35,626 nt of DNA from Blastococcus sp. KM273128. GTDB taxonomy: Bacteria > Actinomycetota > Actinomycetes > Mycobacteriales > Geodermatophilaceae. This document shows positions 24,042 through 32,047 of this stretch, one piece after another. The first letter of the stretch is position 1. Every line of letters begins with the position of its first letter. The DNA lies in assembly GCF_021698975.1 (NCBI RefSeq), contig NZ_SSXA01000042.1, positions 1 through 35,626 of the forward strand, in the 5' to 3' direction. The position numbers were made by a program, and so were the translations under genes. The notes under the pieces are model-generated. The model was not told where the DNA came from and made no database searches. It was given only the letters and a program-made list of their open reading frames with translations.

Positions 24042-25352
24042 GTGACTGAGGAGCGAGACGGTCAAGTGAATGCGTCGAAGACGTCAGGCGAGAGCGTGGT
24101 CGTAGTCGGACTGGGGTATGTCGGCCTGCCGCTGCTTGTAGAGATGGTTCGAGCAGGTCACCGCGTCATCGGGCTAGACCGCAGCGCGGCGGTAGTTGAT
24201 TCGCTCAATGCGGGACGGTCGCACATCGACGACGTTGGCGACGCGACGATCGCAGAGATCCTCGCTGCGGGCTTTCGTTCCACCGTGGACGCAGCTTGCA
24301 TCGCCGAGGCCGACACGGTCGTCGTATGCGTACCCACCCCGCTGTCAAGGGACGGCGCGCCAGATCTGGGTGCGGTTGAGGGGGTGGGCCGGATGCTGGG
24401 GGAGAGGCTGACAAGCGACACTCTCGTCGTCCTGGAGTCCACCACATATCCCGGGACGACCGAGGAGTTCTTCCAGCCCTTGGTCGAGGCCGGGGGGCTG
24501 CGGGTGGGCGAGAACCTCTGCCTGGCGTTCTCCCCGGAGCGTGTGGACCCGGGGAATAGGGTTTACGGCATCAGGAACACCCCGAAGGTCGTCGGCGGGG
24601 TGACCACGACTTGCACCCAGCGGGCGGTCGACTTCTACGCCAGCTTCATCGACACGGTGGTGTCGGCGAAGGGCACTCGCGAGGCCGAGATGGCCAAGCT
24701 TCTGGAGAACACCTACCGGCACATCAACATTGCCCTGGTCAATGAGATGGCCCGGTTCTCCCACGAGCTTGGCATCGACCTCTGGAACGTCATCGACTGC
24801 GCGAAGACCAAGCCCTTCGGCTTCCAGGCCTTCTATCCGGGTCCGGGAGTCGGCGGGCACTGCATCCCGATCGACCCGAACTACCTGTCGCACACGGTGC
24901 AAGCGCGCCTCCACTACCCGTTCCGGTTCGTCGAGCTGGCGCAGGAGGTCAACGCCGGCATGCCGAACTACGTCGCGCGGCGCATCCAGGACCGGCTCAA
25001 CGACGACGGCAAGGCAGTGCGCGGCTCGACGGTGCTGCTCCTCGGCGTCACGTACAAGGCCAACATCGCCGACGAGCGCGAGTCGCCGGCGGTCCCCCTG
25101 GCTTTGAAGCTCGAGGCAATGGGCGCCGACGTCCGCTTCCACGACCCGTACGTGGACGTCTGGAACGCCGCCGAGCACGGTGATCCGCAGCGCTTGCTCA
25201 AGGGCGAACAGAACTTGAGCAGTGCTCTCCGTGAAGCGGACATCGTTGTCCTGCTCCAGGCGCACCGCGAATACCTGGACGGGGCGTTGGATGGCGTGGG
25301 GGTATTTGACACCCGCGGCGTGCTGGCTGGCTCTGAAGTCGTACGCCTCTAA
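24042..25352 (+). CDS. UDP-N-acetylhexosamine 6-dehydrogenase (WbpA/WecC/Ugd superfamily)
   Basis: The product is 436 aa. The NAD site is GLGYVG at 23-28. FSPERVDPG, the lysine-bearing AKLLENTYRHINIALVNE region and the catalytic cysteine C274 in GVGGHCIPIDP follow. The C-terminal UDP-binding domain starts at about 325 (LLLGVTYKANIADERESPA). These enzymes oxidise C6 twice to give a uronic acid; the SPERVDPG and GGHCIPIDP forms favour UDP-GlcNAc (WbpA-like) over UDP-glucose, though not decisively. The GTG at 24042 has GGGGAGA 8 nt upstream. Codon use is mosaic: AT-ended codons at the 5' end and in the last 150 bp, but nearly pure G/C third positions from about 24440 to 25190. A strong hairpin follows the stop. 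Confidence 0.94.
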   Translation: MTEERDGQVNASKTSGESVVVVGLGYVGLPLLVEMVRAGHRVIGLDRSAAVVDSLNAGRSHIDDVGDATIAEILAAGFRSTVDAACIAEADTVVVCVPTPLSRDGAPDLGAVEGVGRMLGERLTSDTLVVLESTTYPGTTEEFFQPLVEAGGLRVGENLCLAFSPERVDPGNRVYGIRNTPKVVGGVTTTCTQRAVDFYASFIDTVVSAKGTREAEMAKLLENTYRHINIALVNEMARFSHELGIDLWNVIDCAKTKPFGFQAFYPGPGVGGHCIPIDPNYLSHTVQARLHYPFRFVELAQEVNAGMPNYVARRIQDRLNDDGKAVRGSTVLLLGVTYKANIADERESPAVPLALKLEAMGADVRFHDPYVDVWNAAEHGDPQRLLKGEQNLSSALREADIVVLLQAHREYLDGALDGVGVFDTRGVLAGSEVVRL

Positions 25353-25373
25353 CGCGTAGTGATGTCGAGGGCG

Positions 25374-25405
25374 GGGCCTGCCTGAAGGTTGCTTCCGGCA
25401 GGCCC
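25374..25405 (+). terminator. Terminator hairpin after the glycan operon
   Basis: GGGCCTGCC (25374-25382) pairs with GGCAGGCCC (25397-25405), and inside it GAAG pairs with CTTC around a GTTG loop, with one mismatch between the two stems. It starts 22 bp after the dehydrogenase stop. No U-run follows. Confidence 0.7.
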
Positions 25406-25667
25406 TGCCTTGTCAGTAAGGGTGGGTGTCCCAGCGCCGCAGCTGCCTCGCAGCCGTCGGCTTTGAGGGCCGGAGGATCCGTGTGGAACACCTGTACGGG
25501 GGTGACGTCGGCGGACTCGAGCCACCGCCGCGGGCCTCTCTCCGTGCCCGGTGGTAAGGAGCTCCGATCCGCTGTCGAGCCGACGTAGCAGAGCGTTGTG
25601 TCGGGCTGCAGACGTCCAGTCCCTCAGGGACGTCGCGTCCGCCGCGGCCCTGATCCGGGGGGCGCGC
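25406..25667. other. Gene-free stretch between convergent dehydrogenase and LCP genes
   Basis: The stretch has no convincing reading frame or RNA. GACGTCC at 25611-25617 pairs with GGACGTC at 25628-25634 around a 10-nt loop. This is 34 bp beyond the LCP stop on the minus strand, a plausible terminator for that gene. The rest shows nothing recognisable. Confidence 0.45.
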
Positions 25668-26783
25668 TCAGCGGGGTACGTCCGGGAGCGCCTCGTCGGC
25701 GAACTCGGCGGCGTTCTGGGCGAGGGAGTCGCTGCGCAGGTACTCCCACATCCGCTCGGCGGCGTTGCCGTCGAGGTAGACGACGCTGGCCGGCCCCTCC
25801 ATCCCGGTGCCGAGCACCGGGGCGGTGAAGAACTCGATGTGGCTGGGCGTCACACCGCGCATCGAGTAGGCCAGGCCCACCAGGTCGCCGTTGCTGAGGG
25901 TGTCGTCGACGCTGACGGCGCTGGTGATCGCGAGCATGGCCGCGTCGAGCTTCGGCGGGCTGGTGAAGGTCTCGGAGCTGAACAGCTTGTCGAACATAGC
26001 CCGCAGGTACTGCTGCTGCCGCTTCACCCGGTCGAAGTCCCCACCGGGCAGGCCGTAGCGCTGCCCGAGGTACCAGCGGGCCTCGTCCCCGTTGAGGTGG
26101 TTCATGCCTGCCTCGAAGGTGTACGGGCCGTTCTGCGTCGTCTCCGCCACGACCACGTCGACGCCACCGAGGTCGTCGGTCACCTGGACCAGGCCGTCGA
26201 AGTCGATCGCGACGTAGTGGTCGATGCGCACCTGGGTGAGCTGCTCGACGGTCTGCACCAGCAGCGACGGCCCCCCGAAGGCGTAGCTGGCGTTGATCTT
26301 GTTCATCCCGTGGCCGGGGATGTTCACCCACGAGTCGCGGGGGATGGAGATCAGCTGGGCGTGCTGCCGGTCGGCCGAGAGCCGGGCGAGCATGATCGCG
26401 TCGGAGCGGCCTCCGGGGGCGACGCCCTCCGCGCTCTCTGTCCGGGTGTCCGAACCGACGAGCAGGAAGGTCACCGGCTCCTCGCCGGCGTCCTGCTGTG
26501 GGGTGGCGGGCGCGGGGCGCGAGCCCTCCGGGAGTTCGGCGAAGACGTCGGAGACGCGGTCGATGTTGCCGGCCCACCGGTCGGCGAGGAACCAGAAGCC
26601 GCCGCCCACCACCAGGCCGAGCACGAGCGCCAGGACGCCCAGGCCGATGAGCACCCGCCGCAGGCCGCGGCGGCGGGGCCGGCCGGTGTCCGTCTCCTCG
26701 TCGCGGTCGTCGTCTGACACCAGGGGGAGGGGTGACGTGTCGCGTGTGCCGTGCTCCGGCGCGCCGTTCGCGTCGCTGCGCAT
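25668..26783 (-). CDS. LytR-CpsA-Psr (LCP) family cell-wall glycopolymer ligase
   Basis: The product is 371 aa. It has a charged cytoplasmic N-terminus (acidic DDDRDEE, then basic RPRRRGLRR), one span at about 43-66, and an outer LCP domain from about 104: FLLVGSDTR, GRSDAIMLARL, ISIPRDSWV, GMNKINASYAFGG and DHYVAIDF, all with the conserved Asp, Arg and Lys positions that bind the pyrophosphate-polyprenyl head group. LCP proteins transfer undecaprenyl-linked polymers onto peptidoglycan, so this is the probable attachment step for the glycan built by the neighbouring operon. There is no LytR_C domain. The ATG at 26783 is used. The high GC third positions match the host core, unlike the cassette just upstream. 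Confidence 0.95.
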   Translation of the reverse strand: MRSDANGAPEHGTRDTSPLPLVSDDDRDEETDTGRPRRRGLRRVLIGLGVLALVLGLVVGGGFWFLADRWAGNIDRVSDVFAELPEGSRPAPATPQQDAGEEPVTFLLVGSDTRTESAEGVAPGGRSDAIMLARLSADRQHAQLISIPRDSWVNIPGHGMNKINASYAFGGPSLLVQTVEQLTQVRIDHYVAIDFDGLVQVTDDLGGVDVVVAETTQNGPYTFEAGMNHLNGDEARWYLGQRYGLPGGDFDRVKRQQQYLRAMFDKLFSSETFTSPPKLDAAMLAITSAVSVDDTLSNGDLVGLAYSMRGVTPSHIEFFTAPVLGTGMEGPASVVYLDGNAAERMWEYLRSDSLAQNAAEFADEALPDVPR

Positions 26784-26870
26784 TCCTCGGACCCCCGTCG
26801 TCGTCGAACCCGGACGAGGGTACGGCGACGCAGGTAGGGCGCGGTGCGGCCCTGCCCCACCTGGGTGAGG

Positions 26871-27200
26871 TCAGGCCCGGCGGCGTTCGCCGTCCAGCGG
26901 CGGGTTCCGCTTCGCGGCGGGCGCATGGCCCCCGACGGCCCAGCGGCCGTGCGGTCGGGTTGCGCGTGGCTCCCCGGCCACGAAGTCCCGCCAGACCAGA
27001 TCCCGCTCGTCGTCCGCAGTGCGGGTGGGGCTGGGAGGGTCGGCTCGCTCACGGTCGAGGCCCGGTCCCCCCCAGGTCAAGTGCCGATCCAGGGCCGCCT
27101 GCCGCTTGAGATCGGCCAGGTGGATGCTGCGCCCGATCACGAGGGCGACAGCCAGGGCGACGACCACCCACACCACGATGAGGACCAGCACCCAGCTCAT
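26871..27200 (-). CDS. Small single-span membrane protein, 109 aa
   Basis: One strong N-terminal hydrophobic segment (about 2-22) is followed by a charged cytoplasmic or outer tail rich in Arg, Asp and Pro (LKRQAALDRHLTWGG, ERDLVWRDFVAGEPR). The ATG at 27200 has AGGAAG a few bases upstream. It lies 87 bp before the LCP gene on the same strand and may share its promoter. No domain is recognised. The membrane segment and the ribosome-binding site support a real gene; the low-complexity tail weakens confidence. Confidence 0.55.
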   Translation of the reverse strand: MSWVLVLIVVWVVVALAVALVIGRSIHLADLKRQAALDRHLTWGGPGLDRERADPPSPTRTADDERDLVWRDFVAGEPRATRPHGRWAVGGHAPAAKRNPPLDGERRRA

Positions 27201-27714
27201 GGGCTCTTCCTAGGTGTCGCCGGCTGACGCCGGGTCCGACAGGTATGTGGCGTTTCCCCTGGTCTATCTACTGCGTCCGACGATACGCGCGCATGCCAGA
27301 CAGCGTTTGCGATACCAGTACCTCCTCGGTCCCCAAAATGGGTGGAGACTCGGCATGCCATCGCGCCCAGCGACCGGAACGTCGGGATGGGTAGGTCGCT
27401 GCCCGGGCCGACTGCGCAAGGTAAGGCGATTGTTCGCGGCCCGCTTCGCTCCGACCCCGTCACCTGGCCCGCGACCGCAGCGGAGCGGCGCTGACCGTAC
27501 CGCTCTCACCGTCCCTCGTGCGGACGGTAGTCGGTCACGGACCTAACGTCCCGGCAAGGCGCCCACACCGGTTCTGCGTCAAAGGGGAGCCCTTCGGCGC
27601 AGCGGACGCCCGCGTCTCGAGTTCTCCGCGCCGGAACTAAGCTGCACATTGCGGTCTCGACCTTTTCGTGCGGTAAAGGGGCAACGAATCGAGCCGGGAT
27701 GTCAGCCAATCATC
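27201..27714. other. Gene-free 0.5-kb stretch with an inverted repeat
   Basis: No credible gene is seen. ACCGTCC (27508-27514) pairs with GGACGGT (27522-27528) around a 7-nt loop; an outer TGACCG/CGGTCA pair nearby could extend it into a larger structure. On the minus strand this is about 190 nt past the polymerase stop, so it may end that transcript. The promoter for the small membrane gene at 27200 should lie in the left part. Confidence 0.4.
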
Positions 27715-29121
27715 TCAGGCGTTCTGCGAACCAACCCATGTTGGCCCCGCATTGACGCCTCGGGGTGACCAGGCATGCCGCCTTGGCCTCGAAGCAAGCC
27801 ACATAATTGTAGCCGCTATGGCGAGCAAGCCTAGTCGCGTAAGTTGGCGAACGACCCATGTGTGAGTACCCGACCAGGCAAGGTCTGCGATCCCGCCGGC
27901 GAGCATGGCCCAGAACGCCGTCATGAGCAGAGCTTGCGGGCCGGTGGCCAGGGCGACCATGGCCCGGCGAAAATATCCGTCGAGTGTTCCAAAAAGCCAT
28001 GCCAGGACGGGCACCGCCAGCATTAAACCAATCCAACCAAAGTTCCAATACCACTCTCCGTAGACGGTGGCAACTACCGAGTAGCCACTGCCCTCGCGCT
28101 CCGGCGCTACCAAGCCGACCAATTCGTACCCGAGAGCCTGCGGCACCCATTCCGGTTGCAGATTCTGCGGCAGGACGGTGAAGGGTACGCTCAGAAATGT
28201 GCTGCCCCAGGCGGGCGTGACCTCGCGGAGATCGATGGCCTCCACAATCTGCGCGAAGACGCGGATGGGCGAGAGCATGGATTCCAGGCCTGTGCGCCCT
28301 TCGCTGGCTCCCGGCTGTAGCGACTCCTGTAGTTCCAGTCGGTCTTGAGCCAGCCACCAGATGGCCAGCGGCGTGGCCGCTACCGTGGCCCATTTGACGG
28401 CCCGGTGCGGGAAGCGTGCCGTGAGAAGCAGGCCGATGACGCAGGCCAGGGCGACCAATCGGAGCCGTCCGGTACCTTGGTGAAAGACGGTGACGTAGAG
28501 CCCGAACGCACCGAGAATGTAGACCAGGCGAGGTGAGACTGGTCGGGTATCAACCCGGAACAGCAGGCCGGCGGCGAATAGGGTTACGGCTGTGAACACA
28601 GAGCCGTCGCCCACGGGCGAGTCTGCGTAGGGTATGCCCGTTCGCTGGGCGGCGAACATGCCGGCGATTGCGATCGCTCCGACCCAGGTGACAATCCGGG
28701 CGTCGCGGAGCGACGGCATCGTTACGTCGTTTCCTGTGGCGGGGGATGCTCGCCGCCAGGCTGCCAGATTGACCAGTAGCTGAACGGTGATGGCTAGGGT
28801 GATTGCGGCACTCACGTAGCCAGGGGCCGTGACCCGTCCAGGATTGACTCCCTCGCTCAGGCCTCCCACACCGATGAAGATGGCGAAGGCGTAGTTGAAC
28901 AGGCCAAGCGCGGTGATCTGACTGGCGCCGTGAGCAAGAAACGCCCACGTTCCGTAGCCAAGGGCCACTGATCCCAGCGCGACGTTAAGCTCGTCATCGG
29001 CGTCGGGGTGGAAGCCGGCCACCAACCAGACTCCGACTACGGCGCCTAGCGTCACAATGGAGATGCCCACGCGCGGCGCGGTGGGTCTAGGCACGGTTTC
29101 CGAGAGTACGGCACCTTGCAC
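27715..29121 (-). CDS. Wzy-like O-antigen/capsule polymerase candidate
   Basis: The product is 468 aa and polytopic with about ten to twelve hydrophobic segments. A large outer loop at roughly 270-355 contains the only long polar stretch (SPIRVFAQIVEAIDLREVTPAWGST and GEWYWNFGWIGLMLAV in parts). That layout, including the E-W-Y-W-N-F-G-W-I-G block, is typical of O-antigen/oligosaccharide polymerases, whose sequences are otherwise poorly conserved. The GTG at 29121 has AAGGGG immediately before it, too close for an ideal site; GTG at 29094 is a possible alternative. It would polymerise repeat units flipped by the Wzx protein at 22731. Third positions are more AT-rich than the host core, like the variable cassette. 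Confidence 0.82.
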   Translation of the reverse strand: MQGAVLSETVPRPTAPRVGISIVTLGAVVGVWLVAGFHPDADDELNVALGSVALGYGTWAFLAHGASQITALGLFNYAFAIFIGVGGLSEGVNPGRVTAPGYVSAAITLAITVQLLVNLAAWRRASPATGNDVTMPSLRDARIVTWVGAIAIAGMFAAQRTGIPYADSPVGDGSVFTAVTLFAAGLLFRVDTRPVSPRLVYILGAFGLYVTVFHQGTGRLRLVALACVIGLLLTARFPHRAVKWATVAATPLAIWWLAQDRLELQESLQPGASEGRTGLESMLSPIRVFAQIVEAIDLREVTPAWGSTFLSVPFTVLPQNLQPEWVPQALGYELVGLVAPEREGSGYSVVATVYGEWYWNFGWIGLMLAVPVLAWLFGTLDGYFRRAMVALATGPQALLMTAFWAMLAGGIADLAWSGTHTWVVRQLTRLGLLAIAATIMWLASRPRRHAWSPRGVNAGPTWVGSQNA

Positions 29122-29221
29122 CCCTTGGCGGCCGACGTCACCAGTTCGCGGGAGGCTCCCCTTCGGGTGCCAGCGCCGGTGTAGGCGACCGTAGCGACCT
29201 CAGGCCCACGCTGGCGGAGAC

Positions 29222-29329
29222 CTAAGTCGCGGTAGGCCGACAGGGACGGGTGACCAACCAGGCGGTCTTAAGCCGGTCTGCGGTCATGGCTCGCACGGTC
29301 TCGTCCCTGGGTTTGGTTGTCCGAACCAT
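29222..29329 (-). CDS. Possible 35-aa small protein or leader peptide upstream of the polymerase
   Basis: The ATG at 29329 is preceded by AGGAG with exactly 5 nt spacing, one of the best ribosome-binding sites in the window. The 35-aa product begins MVRTTKPRDETVRAM and is basic and soluble, with no recognised motif. It ends 100 bp upstream of the polymerase start on the same strand. It could be a leader peptide, a small gene, or the remnant of a larger one. Confidence 0.3.
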   Translation of the reverse strand: MVRTTKPRDETVRAMTADRLKTAWLVTRPCRPTAT

Positions 29330-29388
29330 GGTCGCTCCTGTTGCGAACCAGATCGGGGGACGACGGAGCCGTCCAGTTCGGGCATGAT

Positions 29389-29410
29389 GTGCCTCCGTGA
29401 ACGGGGGCAC
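29389..29410 (+). promoter_or_regulatory. Hairpin over the ribosome-binding site of the broken acyltransferase
   Basis: GTGCCTCC (29389-29396) pairs with GGGGGCAC (29403-29410) with one G-T wobble and a 6-nt loop, 6 bp before the ATG at 29417. The right arm contains the only G-rich run that could bind the ribosome, so folding would hide it. Confidence 0.3.
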
Positions 29411-29416
29411 GGGTAC

Positions 29417-29678
29417 ATGACGACTACTGGGACGCCTGCAGCTGTGATCAGCGGCGCAGCAGGCATCAGTCCGGAGGGGGCGCCGAGGTCGAAGTTCCGG
29501 GGTGACGTTGAAGGACTGCGCGCCATCGCCGTCGGCTTGGTCCTCCTCTACCACGCCGACAGTTCGCTCATGCCCGGCGGCTTCGTTGGCGTGGATGTCT
29601 TCTTTGTCATCTCAGGCTTTCTAATCACCGGACTACTCCTGGCCGAGCTTGATGGCGCTCGCCGAATCTCCCCAGGTG
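29417..29678 (+). pseudogene. N-terminal fragment of an acyltransferase-3 gene, cut by an IS21-like element
   Basis: The ATG at 29417 begins about 20 variable residues and then the acyltransferase-3 start: FRGDVEGLRAIAVGLVLLYHAD with the Arg-x10-His signature, then GGFVGVDVFFVISGFLITGLLLAEL. The frame reaches RRISPG at the left end of the IS element (29679) and ends at a stop inside it (29719). Only about 87 residues of an expected 650-700 remain, so the fragment cannot be active. The rest of this particular gene is not present: the C-terminal acyltransferase piece beyond the element begins with a different version of the same LExxxRIS segment. The gene would have modified the surface glycan. 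Confidence 0.85.
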
Positions 29679-29701
29679 TGCTCATCGAAAGTCCCCACCC
29701 G
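29679..29701 (+). repeat. Left terminal inverted repeat of the IS21-like element
   Basis: It begins TGCTCATCGAAAG and matches the inverted right end at 18 of 23 positions. Confidence 0.75.
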
Positions 29702-29710
29702 GGAGCGGGG

Positions 29711-30562
29711 TCAGGTTAGCGGTCGGCGGGTGCCGGTGGCGGCGCGGCGGAGGGTGTCGGTGCGGGCGTGGTGGTCGCGGAGGCGGTAGCTGTCGCCGTC
29801 GAGGTTGAGCACGACCGAGCGGTGCAGGAGCCGGTCGAGCATGGCGGCGGCGACGGTGGTGTCGCCGAGGACCTCGCCCCAGGAGGCGACTCCGCGGTTG
29901 GTGGTGAGCACGATGGAGGTCTTGCCGTAGCGCTGGGAGACGACCTGGAACAGCGCGCTGGCGGCCTCGCCGGGGAGCGGCAGGTAGCCGAGCTCGTCGA
30001 TGACGAGCAGGGTGGGGCCGGCGTAGAAGCGCATGGTGGTGGCCCAGCGGCCCTCGATCGCGGCGCGGTGGCAGCGGGCGGCTAGGTCGGCGGCGGTGGT
30101 GAAGTAGGTGCGGTAGCCAGCCTGCGCCGAGGCCCGCGCGAGGCCGACGGCGAGGTGGGTCTTGCCGACTCCGGGCGGGCCGATGAGCAGCACATTGGTG
30201 GCGGTTTCCAGGTAGCGGCAGGTCGCCAGCTCGGCGATGAGCGCCCGGTCGATGCCGGGGGCGGCGTCGTAGTCGAAGTCGTCCAGGCTGGCCGGGGAGG
30301 GCAGCGAGGCGAACCGCAGTCGGCCGGCCAGCCGGCGGGCCTCGGTCGCGTCGACCTCGAGGGCCAGCAGCCGCTCCAGCGCCGCGGTCAGGCCCAGGCC
30401 CTCGGTGCGGGCGGCGTCGAGCACGGCGGGCAGGTGCTCGGCGGCGGTGTGCAGCTTGAGGGTGGCCAGGTGCCCGCGCAGCTGCTGGTAGAGGCTGGCC
30501 TGCGCGCTCGTGCTCGGGGCGGTGGTGCACGGTTCGGTGGTGCTCGGTTCGGTGGTGCTCAT
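29711..30562 (-). CDS. istB: IstB, ATPase helper of IS21-like transposition
   Basis: The product is 283 aa. The AAA+ core has Walker A GPPGVGKT at 128-135, Walker B VIDELGYLPL, and a sensor-like TTNRG. The N-terminal domain (LRGHLATLKLHTAAEHLP) is the family's DNA-binding helix set. IstB binds DNA with ATP and selects the target for the IstA transposase. The ATG at 30562 overlaps the istA TGA as ATGA. The first 20 residues are an odd Thr/Ser/Pro-rich tail made by 15-bp tandem repeats, absent from typical IstB proteins. The C-terminus ends 30 bp from the left end of the element. No disabling change is seen. Confidence 0.95.
   Translation of the reverse strand: MSTTEPSTTEPCTTAPSTSAQASLYQQLRGHLATLKLHTAAEHLPAVLDAARTEGLGLTAALERLLALEVDATEARRLAGRLRFASLPSPASLDDFDYDAAPGIDRALIAELATCRYLETATNVLLIGPPGVGKTHLAVGLARASAQAGYRTYFTTAADLAARCHRAAIEGRWATTMRFYAGPTLLVIDELGYLPLPGEAASALFQVVSQRYGKTSIVLTTNRGVASWGEVLGDTTVAAAMLDRLLHRSVVLNLDGDSYRLRDHHARTDTLRRAATGTRRPLT
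30521..30562. repeat. 15-bp tandem repeats in the istB start
   Basis: Two near-identical 15-mers (GGTGGTGCACGGTTC at 30521 and GGTGGTGCTCGGTTC at 30536) are followed by a partial third copy through 30562. They encode the Thr-Glu-Pro/Ser-Thr-rich N-terminus of IstB, and their length (a multiple of three) keeps the frame. Confidence 0.7.
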
Positions 30563-31917
30563 CGGAGGGTGTTCCTTCCTCGGGCGGCCCGGTCGTAGGC
30601 GGCCAGATCGACCACCACGTCCGCGGTCGTGGCGCTGCTGTCAGCGGGCTGGCGGAGGGCGTCGGCGGCCGCTCGGGCGGCGGGGCCGGGTGGGATGCGC
30701 TGCTTGCGCCGGTGCGGCACGGCCGTGGAGAACGCGGCCAGCACGGCGCTCTCGAGTGCGATGACATGACCGGAGTCGCGCATCATCGCTCCGGCCCCGT
30801 CGGTGGCCAGCCGGTGCCGGGCGACCACGGTCGGCGGCCGGCCGACGCCCGAGCCGGTGGCGATGTCGATGCTGGCGGCGCCCAGGCGGTGCGCCACGGT
30901 CACCGTCGTGCCGGCCAGCTCCGGTGGCACCGAGTAGAAGTTGCCGCGGTAGGCCACCAGGGCCTGCGCGGAGACCCTGCGTTCGGCGGTAAGCACCGCC
31001 GGGAACGGTGCCGGCACCGGCGCGAGCCGCTCGTCGGCCAGGAAGCTGGAGACGGTGCCGCGCCGCCCGCCGAGGGTGCGCAGCCGGGCGTCGCCGCGGG
31101 TGGCGCAGAAGTCGTCCAACGACGCCTGCGCGGCCTCGGGCGTGAACTCGTCGGGCAGGGTGCGCCACCAGCGCTGGGCGGCGGTGTGGTTGGCCTTCTC
31201 CACCACGCCCTTGCGGTTGCCGCGCCGCGGCGGGCAGATCGCGACCTGCACGCCGTAGTGCTTGGCGACCGCGGTGAACGACGCGCTCACCCGACCCGAG
31301 GCGGGGTGGCAGACCGTCGCCATGCGGTCGAACCGCCAGCTGCGGGTCAGCCCGCCGAGGGCGGCGCAGACCCGGTGGATGGCGTCGATCAGGACCGGCT
31401 GCTCCATCGAGGAGCACAGCACGCCGCGCCAGCGGCCGGAGTGCGCCAGCGCCCCGACCAGCAGGAACGCCTTGCCCGTGTAGCCGGCCGCGGCCCAGCC
31501 GGCGGGCGGGTCGGGCAGCTCGACCCAGTCGAACTGGGTCTCCTCCCCGCCCGGGTGCTCGATCACCGCGACAGGGCGGCCCCGGGTCGGGGCGCACGGC
31601 TCGCACGCCGGCCGCAGGGCCCGGGTGCGCAGCTGCCGGGTGAACGTGGAGTACGCCCGGCCGTATCCCAGACCGGTGACCTCGTCGAACAGAGTCATCG
31701 CCCACAGGTGCGGGTCCTCGGCCAGCCGGGCGCGGCAGTAGTCGACGAACGGCGCGAACCCGTCCGGGCCGGCCGGGGCCCGGACCCCGGCCTGGCGCCC
31801 GTTCAGATAGGCGCGGATGGTCTTGCGGTCATGACCCAGGTGCCGGGCGATCGCCGAGATCGTCCAGCCCTGGCGACGTAGCGCGTGCACGTCGATGTCG
31901 TCCTCCCGTGTGAGCAT
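30559..31917 (-). CDS. istA: IstA, IS21-like transposase
   Basis: The product is 452 aa. The N-terminal helix-turn-helix reads WTISAIARHLGHDRKTIRAYLNG at about 18-40, described by its ends. The DDE integrase core includes the first Asp in QFDWVEL, a second Asp in the WRFDRMATV segment and the Glu in KGVVEKANH. A C-terminal beta-barrel-like part (YRGNFYSVPPELAG) follows. It cuts and joins the element's ends, working with IstB. The ATG at 31917 lies about 107 bp inside the right end, leaving room for the promoter and end repeats. The gene is intact, and its GC content is host-like, so it may come from a related actinobacterium. Confidence 0.95.
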   Translation of the reverse strand: MLTREDDIDVHALRRQGWTISAIARHLGHDRKTIRAYLNGRQAGVRAPAGPDGFAPFVDYCRARLAEDPHLWAMTLFDEVTGLGYGRAYSTFTRQLRTRALRPACEPCAPTRGRPVAVIEHPGGEETQFDWVELPDPPAGWAAAGYTGKAFLLVGALAHSGRWRGVLCSSMEQPVLIDAIHRVCAALGGLTRSWRFDRMATVCHPASGRVSASFTAVAKHYGVQVAICPPRRGNRKGVVEKANHTAAQRWWRTLPDEFTPEAAQASLDDFCATRGDARLRTLGGRRGTVSSFLADERLAPVPAPFPAVLTAERRVSAQALVAYRGNFYSVPPELAGTTVTVAHRLGAASIDIATGSGVGRPPTVVARHRLATDGAGAMMRDSGHVIALESAVLAAFSTAVPHRRKQRIPPGPAARAAADALRQPADSSATTADVVVDLAAYDRAARGRNTLR

Positions 31918-32001
31918 GAGAGGCAGGGCTCCTTCGAGGTGGTGCGGTGGTCAGAGACCGCCATCCTCGGAGGAGCCCCCGCCGTCTCTGGCGGAGCTCC
32001 A

Positions 32002-32024
32002 CGGGTGGAGAAGTTCAGTGAGCA
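32002..32024 (-). repeat. Right terminal inverted repeat of the IS21-like element
   Basis: Read on the minus strand it begins TGCTCACTGAACTTC. It matches the left end at 18 of 23 positions. Confidence 0.75.
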
Positions 32025-32025
32025 G

Positions 32026-32047
32026 GTCTGGGGAAGTTCAGTTGAGC
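32026..32047 (-). repeat. Second copy of the IS21 right end, just outside the element
   Basis: On the minus strand it reads GCTCAACTGAACTTCCCCA, the same as the true right end except for one inserted A and one substitution. It sits 2 bp beyond the element and abuts the acyltransferase C-terminal piece. It is either a second end motif of the element or the scar of another copy. Confidence 0.6.

Larger units (their letters stand above)
29679..32024 (-). mobile_element. IS21-like insertion sequence (istA-istB), about 2.35 kb
   Basis: Both ends begin TGCTCA reading inward and share 18 of the first 23 positions as an inverted repeat (29679-29701 against 32002-32024). Between them are istA and istB in the usual overlapping order on the minus strand. 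Both genes are intact, so the element may be active. No target-site duplication is seen: the left flank ends AGGTG and the right flank begins GGTCT. A second copy of the right end lies just outside (32026-32047). Confidence 0.88.

Noticed and set aside
25406..26717. Plus-strand open frame opposite the LCP gene
   Set aside because: It is His/Val/Gly-rich antisense shadow; the LCP motifs on the minus strand are unambiguous.
27506..27709. A 67-codon frame on the minus strand after the polymerase
   Set aside because: It has no ribosome-binding site, no coding bias and no domain.
29670..32030. A target-site duplication for the IS21-like element
   Set aside because: The bases outside the two ends (AGGTG and GGTCT) are not direct repeats at any length of 4-8 bp.
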